A stretch of 64,000 bases of DNA. Origin: Pseudomonas sp. R76 (lineage in GTDB: Bacteria; Pseudomonadota; Gammaproteobacteria; Pseudomonadales; Pseudomonadaceae). A model generated the notes under the pieces. It was not told the origin of the DNA, did no database searches, and saw only the letters and a program-made list of their open reading frames with translations. The position numbers and the translations under genes are program-made. This document shows, one piece after another, positions 44,676 to 55,306 of this stretch (position 1 is its first letter; the number at the start of each line of letters is the position of its first letter). Where the stretch lies: contig NZ_CP019428.1 of the NCBI RefSeq assembly GCF_009834565.1, positions 6,386,001 to 6,450,000 of the forward strand, read 5' to 3'.

Positions 44676-45560
44676 TTAGACCGGTGCAGGCGCCCGGCGC
44701 TTGTCCGGCTGTTGCCAGCCATCCGCCGCCGCTTCTTCAATCGCTTGCTGGATGGCTTTCTTGCGGTGTTCTTCGGCACGGCGGCTGAAGAACCACACCA
44801 GGAAAGTCACCAGCGACACCGCCAACAGAATCAGGCTGGCCACGGCGTTGATCTCGGGTTTAACCCCAAGACGTACGGCCGAGAACACTTCCATCGGCAA
44901 GGTGGTCGAGCCCGGGCCGGACACGAAGCTGGCCAGTACCAGGTCATCCAGCGACAGCGCGAACGACATCATGCCGCCCGCCGCCAACGACGGCGCGATC
45001 ATCGGGATGGTGATCAGGAAGAACACCTTCCACGGCCGCGCGCCCAGGTCCATCGCCGCTTCTTCGATCGACAGGTCCAGCTCACGCAAGCGCGCCGACA
45101 CCACCACCGCCACATACGCCGCACAGAACGTGGTGTGGGCTATCCAAATGGTGACAATGCCACGCTCCTGGGGCCAACCGATCATCTGCGCCATGGCCAC
45201 GAACAGCAGCAACAGCGACAGACCGGTGATCACCTCGGGCATTACCAGCGGCGCGGTCACCAGCCCGCCGAACAGCGTGCGGCCCTTGAACTGGCTGATG
45301 CGCGTCAGCACGAACGCTGCCAACGTACCCAACGCGACGGCGGCCACCGCCGTGTAGCAGGCGATTTCCAGGGAACGTGCCACCGAGCCCATCAACTGGG
45401 TGTTGTCCAGCAGGCCCACGTACCACTTGATCGACCAACCGCCCCACACCGTCACCAGTTTGGACTCGTTGAACGAGTAGATCACCAGGATCAGCATCGG
45501 CAGGTAGATGAACAACAACCCCGCCACCAGCATAAAACTCGAGAAACTGAAGCGCTTCAT
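44676..45560 (-). CDS. spuH: SpuH, polyamine ABC permease
   Basis: 294 residues with six membrane helices, PotC/PotI type. The permease loop EEAAMDLGARPWKVFFLITIP is present. It pairs with SpuG in the inner membrane to import putrescine and spermidine. Its ATG overlaps the spuG stop (ATGA). Last gene of the spu operon; the C-terminal tail is long and hydrophilic (QPDKRRAPAPV). Confidence 0.95.
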   Translation of the reverse strand: MKRFSFSSFMLVAGLLFIYLPMLILVIYSFNESKLVTVWGGWSIKWYVGLLDNTQLMGSVARSLEIACYTAVAAVALGTLAAFVLTRISQFKGRTLFGGLVTAPLVMPEVITGLSLLLLFVAMAQMIGWPQERGIVTIWIAHTTFCAAYVAVVVSARLRELDLSIEEAAMDLGARPWKVFFLITIPMIAPSLAAGGMMSFALSLDDLVLASFVSGPGSTTLPMEVFSAVRLGVKPEINAVASLILLAVSLVTFLVWFFSRRAEEHRKKAIQQAIEEAAADGWQQPDKRRAPAPV

Positions 45561-46477
45561 ATCTTGCCCTCCATCTCTTTGGCTTGGCTGCGGTTGAACA
45601 GGATGATCGGCACGATCAGGATCGCCAGCATCACCACCGCCAGGGCAGACGCCACCGGCCAGTCACGGTTGTTGAAGAATTCTTGCCACAACACTTTACC
45701 GATCATCAGGGTTTCCGGGCCGCCGAGCAGTTCCGGTATCACGAACTCGCCCACCACTGGAATGAACACCAGCATGCAGCCAGCGATGATGCCGTTCTTG
45801 GACAGCGGCACGGTGATTTTCCAGAAGCTGTTGAAAGTGCTCGAACCCAGGTCGGACGCGGCTTCCAGCAGGCTTTGATCGTGTTTGACCAGGTTGGCGT
45901 ACAGCGGCAGGATCATGAACGGCAGGTACGAATAGACCACGCCGATGTACACCGCGATGTTGGTGTTGAGGATCTGCAGCGGCTCGTTGATCAACCCCAT
46001 GGACAACAGGAAGCCGTTGAGCAAGCCGTTGTTGCTGAGGATGCCCATCCACGCATACACGCGGATCAGGATCGCGGTCCAGGTCGGCATCATGATCAGC
46101 AGCACCAGCACGGTCTGCATCTCTTTGCGCGCGCTGGCAATCGCGTAGGCCATCGGATAGCCGATCAACAGGCACAGGATCGTGCTGAAAAACGCCATCT
46201 TCAGCGAGCCCAGGTACGCGGCGATGTACAACTCGTCGTCGCCGAGCATCGCGTAGTTGCCCAGGTTGAGCACCAATTGCAGCTTTTGCTCAACGAAGGT
46301 GTAGATCTCGGTGTAAGGCGGGATCGCGACGTCGGCTTCGGCAAAGCTGATCTTCAAGACGATGAAGAACGGCAGTGCGAAAAACAGGAACAGCCAGAGG
46401 AAAGGGATCCCGATGACCACATGCCGGCCACCGGGTGTTATTCGCTGCAGCTGGCGTTTGAACTTCTTCATATTCAT
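45557..46477 (-). CDS. spuG: SpuG, polyamine ABC permease
   Basis: 306 residues, PotB/PotH type, six helices, with the loop LLEAASDLGSSTFNSFWKITVP. I start at the ATG 46477, which overlaps the spuF stop; the ATG two codons later (46471) is the alternative. Works with SpuH and the ATPase SpuF. Confidence 0.94.
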   Translation of the reverse strand: MNMKKFKRQLQRITPGGRHVVIGIPFLWLFLFFALPFFIVLKISFAEADVAIPPYTEIYTFVEQKLQLVLNLGNYAMLGDDELYIAAYLGSLKMAFFSTILCLLIGYPMAYAIASARKEMQTVLVLLIMMPTWTAILIRVYAWMGILSNNGLLNGFLLSMGLINEPLQILNTNIAVYIGVVYSYLPFMILPLYANLVKHDQSLLEAASDLGSSTFNSFWKITVPLSKNGIIAGCMLVFIPVVGEFVIPELLGGPETLMIGKVLWQEFFNNRDWPVASALAVVMLAILIVPIILFNRSQAKEMEGKI

Positions 46478-47616
46478 GAGCGAAGTACCACGCCGCTGTC
46501 GTCTTCCCACCACACGTACACCTGGTCACCCCAGGTTGGGCGCTGGCCACGGCGTTCGGCGTTGGCGACGAAGGACTGCACCAGCTTGCCGCTTGGCAGT
46601 TCCACGTAGAACACCGAGTGGCCGCCGAGGTAGGCGATGTCGTGCACCTTGCCGCTGGACCAGTTGTGCTCGCAGGTCGGCATTTCGGTGGTCACCAGCA
46701 GCTTTTCCGGGCGAATCGCGTAGGTCACCGACTTGTCTTCCACCGAGGTGGCGATGCCGTAGCCCACGTAGATGTCGCGGTCCAGGTCCGGGCACTTGAG
46801 TACCGCGTGGCCTTCGGCGTCGTCCACCACTTGGGTGTCGAAGATGTTCACGTTGCCGATGAACTCGCACACCAGGCGGCTGGTAGGCGTCTCGTAGATG
46901 TCGATCGGGCTGCCGATCTGGGCGATCCAGCCCAGGTGCATGATCGCGATGCGCTCGGCCATGGTCATGGCCTCTTCCTGGTCGTGGGTCACCATCACGC
47001 AGGTCACGCCTACGCGCTCGATGATCTCCACCAGCTCCAGTTGCATCTGCGAACGCAGCTTCTTGTCGAGCGCGCCCATCGGCTCATCGAGCAGCAGCAG
47101 TTTCGGGCGCTTGGCCAGCGAGCGCGCCAGCGCCACACGCTGACGTTGACCGCCCGACAGTTGATGCGGCTTGCGCTTGGCGTACTGGCTCATCTGCACC
47201 AGCTTGAGCATCTCGGCCACGCGGGCGTCGACCTCGGCCTTGGGGATCTTGTCCTGTTGCAGACCGAAGGCGATGTTCTGCGCCACGGTCATGTGCGGGA
47301 ACAAGGCGTAGGACTGGAACATCATGTTGATCGGCCGCTCGTAGGGCGGCATGTCGGTGATGTCCACACCGTCGAGGTAAATGCGACCTTCAGTTGGGCG
47401 CTCGAAGCCTGCGAGCATGCGCAGCAAAGTGGATTTGCCCGAACCCGAACCGCCGAGCAAGGCGAAGATCTCGCCTTTTTTGATTTCCAGGGACACATCG
47501 TCCACGGCAATCGTCTCGTCGAACTTCTTCGTGACCCGGTCGATTTTGACCAACACCTTTTTCGGTGTCTGGTCGCCCTCGAGGGCTTTCTTATAGGCGC
47601 CGGAGGCAACTGCCAT
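46474..47616 (-). CDS. spuF: SpuF, polyamine ABC ATPase
   Basis: 380 residues. Walker A GGSGSGKS (55-62), signature LSGGQRQR, Walker B LLLLDEPMGALD, and a C-terminal TOBE domain after residue 290. PotA/PotG type. Energises uptake through SpuGH with SpuD/SpuE as periplasmic receptors. Confidence 0.95.
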   Translation of the reverse strand: MAVASGAYKKALEGDQTPKKVLVKIDRVTKKFDETIAVDDVSLEIKKGEIFALLGGSGSGKSTLLRMLAGFERPTEGRIYLDGVDITDMPPYERPINMMFQSYALFPHMTVAQNIAFGLQQDKIPKAEVDARVAEMLKLVQMSQYAKRKPHQLSGGQRQRVALARSLAKRPKLLLLDEPMGALDKKLRSQMQLELVEIIERVGVTCVMVTHDQEEAMTMAERIAIMHLGWIAQIGSPIDIYETPTSRLVCEFIGNVNIFDTQVVDDAEGHAVLKCPDLDRDIYVGYGIATSVEDKSVTYAIRPEKLLVTTEMPTCEHNWSSGKVHDIAYLGGHSVFYVELPSGKLVQSFVANAERRGQRPTWGDQVYVWWEDDSGVVLRS

Positions 47617-47688
47617 TTACGAAACTCCCAACAAAATTTGAGGTTCGCCCAATACAGGCGAAACCTTGGATAGTTTGAGCCTTAAGCC

Positions 47689-48795
<1,107 letters not shown>

Positions 48796-48892
48796 TTAAA
48801 TAGTTGGGCCTTAAAGTTGTTGCCCGGCAACAAAACCGGCGCGCAACTTACCCTCGATAAACCGATCCGGCAAAACTTTCTGTCATTTAATT

Positions 48893-49017
48893 TGTGGGAG
48901 TCGGTTTAGGTGGGAGCGGGCTTGCTCGCGAAGGCGGTGTGTCAGCCAGCAGGTGTATCAACTGATACACCGCTTTCGCGAGCAAGCCCGCTCCCACACA
49001 AGCCCGCTCCCACAGGT
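48893..49017. repeat. REP-type palindromic cluster, family B (Ctc variant)
   Basis: A degenerate half-copy, then gtgggagcgggcttgctcgc facing its inverse, then another half-copy. It lies between spuD and spuE inside the operon, where it may tune their mRNA ratio. Confidence 0.87.
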
Positions 49018-49025
49018 TTTAAGGC

Positions 49026-50135
49026 TTATTTACCCGATTTGATTTTGGTCCAGCTGCGGGTCATTTCACGCTGGGTTGCAGCCGGCAAGTCAGCAATGGC
49101 GTAGAGCTTGGCCTGCACATCGGCGGACGGGTAGATGCCCGGGTCGCTGGTGATGTCTTTGTCGACCAATGGGGTCGCCTTCTCGTTACCGTTCGGGAAA
49201 CGTACGCTGTTGGTGATGGCCGCCATGACTTTTGGCTCCAGCAGGTAGTTCATGAACTTGTAGGCAGCATCGACGTTTTCGGCATCTTTAGGGATAGCGA
49301 CCATGTCATAGAAGCTGCCGGCGCCTTCTTTCGGAATGTCGTAGGCAACCTTGACCTTGCCACCGGCTTCAGCCGCGCGGGATTTGGCCTGCTGGATGTC
49401 ACCCGAGTAACCCACGGCGACGCAGATGTTGCCGTTGGCAAGGTCCGAGATGTACTTGGACGAGTGGAAGTAGCCGATCGATGGGCGCAGCTTGAGGAAG
49501 AGGTCCTCGGCTTGCTTCAGGTCAGCTTTCTTTTGCGTGTCGGTCGGCAGGCCCAGGTAGTGCAATGCCACCGGCAGCATTTCGGTTGGCGAATCAAGGA
49601 AGCTCACGCCGCAGCTTTTCAGCTTGGCGATGTTTTCCGGCTTCATCAGCACGTCCCAGGAATCGATCTTGTCCACGCCCAGTGCAGCCTTGACCTTCTC
49701 CGGGTTGTAGCCGATGCCGATGGAACCCCACATGTACGGGAACGCGTGCTTGTTGTCCGGGTCGCTGACCGACACGGCTTTAAGCAGGGATTTGTTCAGG
49801 TTGTCGTAGTTCGACAGCTTGGACTTGTCCAGCTCCTGATAGACACCTGCCTTGATTTGCTTGGCCAGGAAGTTGTTCGACGGTACGACGATGTCGTAAC
49901 CGGATTTGCCTGCCAGCAACTTGGCTTCGAGGGTCTCGTTGCTGTCGAAAACGTCGTACACCACTTTAATGCCCGACTCTTTTTCAAAGTTGGCGATGGT
50001 GTCCGGAGCAATGTAGTCGGACCAGTTATAGACATGCAGCACTTTGCTGTCTGCCTGGGCCGCGCCCGCCATTGCGCCCATCAGGGACAAGGCGAGGAGT
50101 GTCTTGCCAGCGTTCTTCAAACCTAATGCCTTCAT
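49026..50135 (-). CDS. spuD: SpuD, periplasmic putrescine-binding protein
   Basis: 369 residues from the ATG 50135 with GGAG nine bases upstream. Signal peptide to about residue 29 (AGAAQA). Motif [19 protein letters not shown]. Close paralogue of SpuE. In P. aeruginosa the copy next to spuC is the putrescine receptor, and I follow that order. SpuD and SpuE share the one membrane complex SpuFGH. Confidence 0.92.
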   Translation of the reverse strand: MKALGLKNAGKTLLALSLMGAMAGAAQADSKVLHVYNWSDYIAPDTIANFEKESGIKVVYDVFDSNETLEAKLLAGKSGYDIVVPSNNFLAKQIKAGVYQELDKSKLSNYDNLNKSLLKAVSVSDPDNKHAFPYMWGSIGIGYNPEKVKAALGVDKIDSWDVLMKPENIAKLKSCGVSFLDSPTEMLPVALHYLGLPTDTQKKADLKQAEDLFLKLRPSIGYFHSSKYISDLANGNICVAVGYSGDIQQAKSRAAEAGGKVKVAYDIPKEGAGSFYDMVAIPKDAENVDAAYKFMNYLLEPKVMAAITNSVRFPNGNEKATPLVDKDITSDPGIYPSADVQAKLYAIADLPAATQREMTRSWTKIKSGK

Positions 50136-50189
50136 TTGGTGATGCTCCAATTTTTTCTTTTTTGGGCCACGTTCTTTAGTCGTCTCACG

Positions 50190-50312
50190 GCCCTTCCAAA
50201 GGGCAACAAAACAGGGCGACAGTCTGGCAAGTTCAGGGGCCGGCTTTCAACCAAAGCCCCCTTTAATACTGCTATTTTTAACTGTCCAGACGCAGCGCCC
50301 GAAGCCGCTGCG
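50190..50312 (-). promoter_or_regulatory. Three-hairpin leader between spuC and spuD
   Basis: Going along the minus strand: hairpin 1 with arms cgcagcg/cgctgcg (50312-50291); hairpin 2 with ggcttt/aaagcc inside alternative ggggc/gcccc arms (50261-50236); hairpin 3 with gcccttt-type arms gccctt/aagggc (50204-50190). None is followed by a long U-run. They may stabilise or attenuate the message ahead of spuD. Confidence 0.4.
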
Positions 50313-50327
50313 CACTGAGCCTAGCAC

Positions 50328-51692
50328 TTAGCCCTGCAATGCCGCCAAAGTCAGGTCCAGGCACTGGCGAGCCTTGGTCACCAGCTCGTCGATTTCCGCC
50401 TTGCTGATCACCAGCGACGGCGAAATGATCATGGTGTCGCCCACGGCGCGCATGATCAGGCCATTCTCGAAGCAGAACGTGCGGCAGATCATGCCCACAC
50501 CACGGCCTTCGTAACGTTTGCGCGTGGCCTTGTCCTGCACCAGCTCAATCGCACCGAGCATGCCCACACCGCGCACTTCACCCACCAACGGATGATCAGC
50601 CAGTTCCCTCAGAAGTTTCTGCAAATACGGTGCCGTTTCGTCGTGCACACGCTTAACGATTTTTTCATCGCGCATGATGCGGATGTTTTCCAGGGCTACC
50701 GCAGCCGCCACCGGGTGACCGGAATAGGTGAAGCCGTGGTTGAAATCGCCACCTTCGTTGAGCACCGCGACCACGTCGTCGTGCACGATCAGGCCGCCCA
50801 TCGGGATGTAGCCCGAGGTCAGGCCTTTGGCGATGGTCATCATGTGGGGCTTGAGGCCGTAGAAGTCGCTACCGAACCACTCACCGGTACGGCCGAAACC
50901 GCAGATCACTTCGTCGGCGACGAACAGAATGTCGTACTTGGCGAGGATTTCCTTGATGCGCGGCCAGTAGGTCTCAGGCGGCACGATCACGCCACCGGCG
51001 CCCTGGATCGGCTCGGCAATAAAGGCACCGACGTTGTCCACGCCCAGTTCCAGAATCTTCTCTTCCAACTGGTTGGCGGCCCACACCCCGAACTCTTCCG
51101 GGCTCATGTCGCCGCCTTCGCCATACCAGTACGGCTGGGCGATGTGGGTGATGCCCGGAATCGGCAAGTCGCCCTGCTCATGCATATAAGTCATGCCGCC
51201 CAGGCTGGCGCCGGCCACGGTGGAACCGTGGTAGCCATTCTTGCGGCTGATGATGGTTTTCTTGTTCGGCTGGCCCTTGATCGCCCAGTAGTGGCGGACC
51301 ATACGCAGCATGGTGTCGTTGCCTTCCGAGCCCGAACCGGTGAAGAACACATGGTTCATGCCGGCCGGCGCGATGTCGGAGATGACCTTGGCCAGTTCCA
51401 GCACCGGCGGGTGCGCGGTCTGGAAGAACAGGTTGTAGTACGGCAGTTCTTTCATCTGCTTGGCGGCGGCGTCAGCCAGTTCATCGCGACCGTAACCGAT
51501 CGCCACGCACCACAGGCCGGCCATGCCGTCGAGGATCTTGTTGCCTTCGCTGTCCCACAGGTAAACGCCGTGGGCTTTGGTGATGATCCGTGGGCCTTTC
51601 ACTTTCAATTGCTTGAAGTCGCTGAACGGCGCCAGGTGGTGATCATTGCTCAAGGCTTGCCATTCACGGGTTTGCGGGTTGTTGCTGGACAT
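50328..51692 (-). CDS. spuC: SpuC, putrescine/polyamine-pyruvate aminotransferase
   Basis: 454 residues, class III PLP aminotransferase. Visible: GSGSEGNDTMLRMVRHYW, the PLP-contact DEVICGFGRTG, and the Schiff-base lysine in TIAKGLTSGYIPMGG. It moves the amino group of putrescine (and related polyamines) to pyruvate in the transamination route. The upstream gene is spuB, 59 bases away on the same strand. Confidence 0.94.
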   Translation of the reverse strand: MSSNNPQTREWQALSNDHHLAPFSDFKQLKVKGPRIITKAHGVYLWDSEGNKILDGMAGLWCVAIGYGRDELADAAAKQMKELPYYNLFFQTAHPPVLELAKVISDIAPAGMNHVFFTGSGSEGNDTMLRMVRHYWAIKGQPNKKTIISRKNGYHGSTVAGASLGGMTYMHEQGDLPIPGITHIAQPYWYGEGGDMSPEEFGVWAANQLEEKILELGVDNVGAFIAEPIQGAGGVIVPPETYWPRIKEILAKYDILFVADEVICGFGRTGEWFGSDFYGLKPHMMTIAKGLTSGYIPMGGLIVHDDVVAVLNEGGDFNHGFTYSGHPVAAAVALENIRIMRDEKIVKRVHDETAPYLQKLLRELADHPLVGEVRGVGMLGAIELVQDKATRKRYEGRGVGMICRTFCFENGLIMRAVGDTMIISPSLVISKAEIDELVTKARQCLDLTLAALQG

Positions 51693-51751
51693 ACCAATCT
51701 CCTAGACTTTTTCAGGTGAGGGCGCGCCTTTCCTACGGCGCGCCCGGCGCA

Positions 51752-53110
51752 TCAGACGGCGAAGAGCAGGAATTCCCGCTCCCACGAACTGATCACGCGC
51801 TTGAAGTTTTCATGCTCGGCCCGCTTGACCGCGACGTAGCCCGTGATGAATTTTTGCCCCAGGTATTTCTCGATGGTCTTGCTGTTTTCCATCCGCTCCA
51901 GAGCGTCTTCGATGGTCAACGGCAGGCGCAGGTTGCGGCGCTCATAACCACGGCCCACCACCGGCGCGCTCGGGTTATGGCCTTCGACCATGCCGATGTA
52001 GCCGCACAACAGGCTGGCGGCAATCGCCAGATACGGGTTGGCGTCGGCGCCCGGCAGGCGGTTTTCCACGCGACGGTTCTGCGGGCCGGCATCCGGTACG
52101 CGCAGGCCGACGGTGCGGTTCTCCTCGCCCCACTCCACGTTCACCGGCGCCGAGGTGTCGGGCAGGAAGCGGCGGAACGAGTTCACGTTAGGCGCAAACA
52201 GCGGCAGCAATTCAGGGATGAATTTCTGCAGGCCGCCAATATGATTAAGGAACAGCTGGCTCATGGTCCCGTCTTCATTGGAGAAGACGTTCTTGCCGGT
52301 GGCGATGTCGATGATGCTCTGGTGCAAGTGCATCGCGCTGCCGGGCTCGCCGGTCATCGGCTTGGCCATAAAGGTGGCGGCCACGTTGTGCTTGAGCGCG
52401 GCCTCACGCATGGTGCGCTTGAACACCAGGATCTGGTCGGCCAGGGACAGGGCATCGCCGTGACGGAAGTTGATTTCCATCTGCGCCGTGCCGTCCTCGT
52501 GGATCAGCGTGTCGAGGTCCAGCTCCTGCAGTTCGCACCAGTCGTAGACGTCTTCGAACAATGGGTCGAATTCGTTGGCGGCTTCTATAGAGAAGGACTG
52601 GCGACCGGTTTCCGGGCGGCCGGAACGGCCAATCGGCGGTTGCAGCGGGAAGTCCGGGTCTTCGCAGCGTTTGGTCAGGTAAAACTCCATCTCTGGCGCC
52701 ACGATGGGCTGCCAGCCTCTGTCGGAATAGAGTTTCAGAACCTTCTTGAGCACGTTGCGCGGCGACAGCTCAATCGGGTTACCTTGCTTGTCGTAGGTGT
52801 CGTGGATCACCTGGGCGGTAGGCTCGATGGCCCATGGGACCAGGAACACCGCGTTCTGGTCGGGGCGGCAGATCATGTCGATGTCGGCCGGGTCGAGCAA
52901 TTCGTAATAGATGTCGTCTTCGACATAGTCGCCGGTCACGGTCTGCAACAGAACGCTTTCGGGCAGGCGCATGCCTTTTTCGGCGATGAACTTGTTGGTC
53001 GGCGAGATCTTGCCCCGGGTGATGCCGGTGAGGTCGCCAATCATGCATTCGACTTCTGTGATCTTGTGGTCTTTCAACCAATCGGTGAGCTGGTCGAGGT
53101 TGTTACTCAT
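51752..53110 (-). CDS. spuB: SpuB, glutamine-synthetase-like gamma-glutamylpolyamine synthetase
   Basis: 452 residues. It is homologous to glutamine synthetase (metal motifs APEMEFYL, AMHLHQSI, NRTVGLRVP, ENRLPGADANPYLA), but the polyamine branch joins glutamate to a polyamine with ATP. Start at 53110 (MSNNLDQLTDW); the 40 extra upstream codons are not family sequence. In P. aeruginosa spuA precedes it; here only a remnant is left. Confidence 0.92.
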   Translation of the reverse strand: MSNNLDQLTDWLKDHKITEVECMIGDLTGITRGKISPTNKFIAEKGMRLPESVLLQTVTGDYVEDDIYYELLDPADIDMICRPDQNAVFLVPWAIEPTAQVIHDTYDKQGNPIELSPRNVLKKVLKLYSDRGWQPIVAPEMEFYLTKRCEDPDFPLQPPIGRSGRPETGRQSFSIEAANEFDPLFEDVYDWCELQELDLDTLIHEDGTAQMEINFRHGDALSLADQILVFKRTMREAALKHNVAATFMAKPMTGEPGSAMHLHQSIIDIATGKNVFSNEDGTMSQLFLNHIGGLQKFIPELLPLFAPNVNSFRRFLPDTSAPVNVEWGEENRTVGLRVPDAGPQNRRVENRLPGADANPYLAIAASLLCGYIGMVEGHNPSAPVVGRGYERRNLRLPLTIEDALERMENSKTIEKYLGQKFITGYVAVKRAEHENFKRVISSWEREFLLFAV

Positions 53111-53254
53111 AAATGCCTCTGGGCTGGGTTTCCTGGCATCCGTTAAAGGCCAGGCGTTGGTGGACGCAGCATCCGCGTCGTCTTTTCGTTCAGGGTAGGA
53201 GCTTACCTGCCATTTGCTGCAGCGTTGCATTCCTCACGCCAAAGTCGTGCAGAA

Positions 53255-53440
53255 TCATGAGCAGCACCCCGCACGGGAGCCGCTCAGTGACAGGCACGAA
53301 GGAAATGAGGGAGCAGAAAAGAGGTCAGCCAAGGCGTCAAGAATATTGGCCGGGGCGCGGTCATTCACGAGGGAGAATTGAACGGGTGACAAGACTTGTC
53401 TGAAACAGGTTGAAGCGCCGAGTAGCGGCAGGCGAGACAT
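53255..53440 (-). pseudogene. spuA: Probable remnant of spuA (gamma-glutamyl amine hydrolase)
   Basis: A 61-codon frame, not coupled to spuB, starts MSRLPLLGASTCFRQ. This resembles the N-terminus I recall for Pseudomonas PuuD/SpuA glutamine-amidotransferase-type hydrolases (roughly MSRLPLIGVTxC). Later it has PANILDALADLF, similar to a downstream stretch of the same family (SDILDALDGILF). About 45 residues between them, and everything after, including the catalytic Cys/His, are gone. It sits exactly where spuA lies in P. aeruginosa, between spuI and spuB. The match is from memory, so moderate confidence. Confidence 0.45.
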
Positions 53441-53718
53441 GAAGCACCCCGGTATTATTGCTGTTATGGGTTTGAATCGAGCTTAGCCTTGTTCATTTTT
53501 TTACACAACACCCCCGTAAAAAATACAACACGGCCCGCTCAAGCCTGCTAGTCCCAAGGCCTTCAATCCCAAAAAACCGCCCCAAAAAGCCCCAAAAAAG
53601 GCCCCACGGCGCTTTTTTAGGGCAAAAAAGCCCTCGCTTGACTTCGGCATGCCGTTCGGGTTGACTGAAACCAGAAAAGATCAATGATTGATATTTTTAA
53701 CAACAAAGGTGTTGCATC
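53441..53718 (+). other. Control region upstream of spuI, no gene seen
   Basis: This 278-base stretch lies in front of spuI. It is locally AT-rich (near 53500-53520 and 53690-53710) and holds a run of alternating A- and C-tracts (53565-53640), with a small agggc/gccct hairpin. A minus-strand frame (53493-53684) exists but is low-complexity and unlikely to be a gene. The spuI promoter and operator (PauR-like or other) should be here, but I cannot fix its boxes. Confidence 0.45.
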
Positions 53719-55095
53719 ATGTCGGTACCCCCGCGTGCCGTTCAGCTTAACGAAGCGAACGCGTTCCTTAAGGATCATCCTGAGGTTCTGTACGTAGACC
53801 TTCTAATTGCGGATATGAATGGTGTGGTGCGCGGCAAGCGCATCGAACGCACCAGCCTCCACAAGGTTTACGAGAAGGGCATTAACCTGCCTGCCTCTTT
53901 ATTTGCCCTGGATATCAACGGCTCGACGGTGGAAAGCACCGGCCTGGGTCTGGACATCGGTGATGCTGACCGAATCTGTTATCCAATCCCCGATACCCTG
54001 TGCAATGAACCCTGGCAAAAGCGCCCAACCGCGCAACTGCTGATGACCATGCACGAACTTGAAGGTGAACCTTTCTTCGCCGATCCTCGCGAAGTGCTCC
54101 GCCAAGTTGTAAGCAAATTTGACGACCTCGGTCTGACCATCTGCGCCGCCTTCGAGCTTGAGTTCTACCTGATCGACCAGGAGAACGTGAACGGCCGCCC
54201 ACAACCGCCCCGCTCGCCGATCTCCGGCAAACGCCCGCACTCGACACAGGTCTACCTGATCGACGACCTCGACGAATACGTCGACTGCCTCCAGGACATT
54301 CTGGAAGGGGCCAAAGAGCAAGGCATCCCGGCTGACGCCATCGTCAAGGAAAGTGCCCCGGCGCAGTTCGAAGTGAACCTGCACCACGTGGCCGACCCGA
54401 TCAAGGCCTGCGACTACGCGGTACTGCTCAAGCGCCTGATCAAGAACATCGCCTACGACCATGAGATGGACACCACCTTCATGGCCAAGCCTTACCCAGG
54501 CCAGGCAGGCAACGGTTTGCACGTACACATTTCGATCCTGGACAAAGACGGCAAGAACATCTTTGCCAGCGAGGATCCCGAGCAGAACGCCGCATTGCGT
54601 CACGCGATCGGCGGTGTGCTCGAGACCCTACCCGCCCAAATGGCGTTCCTGTGCCCCAACGTCAACTCCTACCGCCGTTTCGGCGCACAGTTCTACGTGC
54701 CGAACTCGCCGTGCTGGGGCCTGGACAACCGCACCGTAGCGATTCGCGTACCGACCGGCTCGTCCGATGCCGTACGTATCGAACACCGCGTGGCCGGCGC
54801 CGACGCCAACCCTTACCTGCTGATGGCTTCGGTCCTGGCAGGCGTGCACCACGGTCTGACCAACAAGATCGAACCGAACGCACCGGTGGAAGGCAACAGC
54901 TACGAGCAGAACGAACAGAGCCTGCCGAACAACCTGCGCGATGCCTTGCGTGAGTTGGACGACAGCGAGGTGATGGCCAAGTACATCGATCCCAAGTACA
55001 TAGATATCTTCGTCGCCTGTAAGGAAAGTGAGCTGGAAGAGTTCGAACACTCCATCTCCGACCTTGAGTACAACTGGTATCTGCATACTGTGTAA
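53719..55095 (+). CDS. spuI: SpuI, glutamine-synthetase-like gamma-glutamylpolyamine synthetase
   Basis: 458 residues, paralogous to SpuB but clearly diverged. Motifs AFELEFYLID, GLHVHISIL, NRTVAIRVP, EHRVAGADANPYL. It glutamylates polyamines for degradation; substrate preference versus SpuB is unknown here. Divergent from the spuB operon as in P. aeruginosa. Followed by a strong terminator. Confidence 0.9.
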   Translation: MSVPPRAVQLNEANAFLKDHPEVLYVDLLIADMNGVVRGKRIERTSLHKVYEKGINLPASLFALDINGSTVESTGLGLDIGDADRICYPIPDTLCNEPWQKRPTAQLLMTMHELEGEPFFADPREVLRQVVSKFDDLGLTICAAFELEFYLIDQENVNGRPQPPRSPISGKRPHSTQVYLIDDLDEYVDCLQDILEGAKEQGIPADAIVKESAPAQFEVNLHHVADPIKACDYAVLLKRLIKNIAYDHEMDTTFMAKPYPGQAGNGLHVHISILDKDGKNIFASEDPEQNAALRHAIGGVLETLPAQMAFLCPNVNSYRRFGAQFYVPNSPCWGLDNRTVAIRVPTGSSDAVRIEHRVAGADANPYLLMASVLAGVHHGLTNKIEPNAPVEGNSYEQNEQSLPNNLRDALRELDDSEVMAKYIDPKYIDIFVACKESELEEFEHSISDLEYNWYLHTV

Positions 55096-55114
55096 GCAGT
55101 TGCTGCTTTAAAAA

Positions 55115-55148
55115 ATGCCGCAGGCTTAATGGCCTGCGGCATTTTTTT
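55115..55148 (+). terminator. Intrinsic terminator after spuI
   Basis: The stem atgccgcaggc/gcctgcggcat with loop ttaatg (55115-55142) is followed by a T-run. Confidence 0.93.
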
Positions 55149-55160
55149 GCGCTGCAATCT

Positions 55161-55264
55161 CGTTCCCACGCTCTGCGTGGGAATGCTGCCAGGGACGCTC
55201 TGCGTCCCAAGAGCGGACGCGGAGCGTCCAGTAAGGCGTTCCCACGCAGAGCGTGGGAACGATC
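55161..55264. repeat. REP-type palindromic doublet, family A
   Basis: Facing cgttcccacgctctgcgtgg arms with inner hairpin, between spuI and the TetR gene. Confidence 0.88.
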
Positions 55265-55306
55265 ATAAGGTCGCGTACAATGCGCTCTGCCTTGTAGGAG
55301 ACTTCC

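Noticed and set aside
51716-53146. 476-codon plus-strand frame opposite spuB
   Set aside because: Antisense to a complete glutamine-synthetase-like gene; no family features.
53493-53684. 63-codon minus-strand frame upstream of spuI
   Set aside because: Lies in a low-complexity A/C-tract region; the product is rich in Phe, Gly and Lys from homopolymers and there is no ribosome site.
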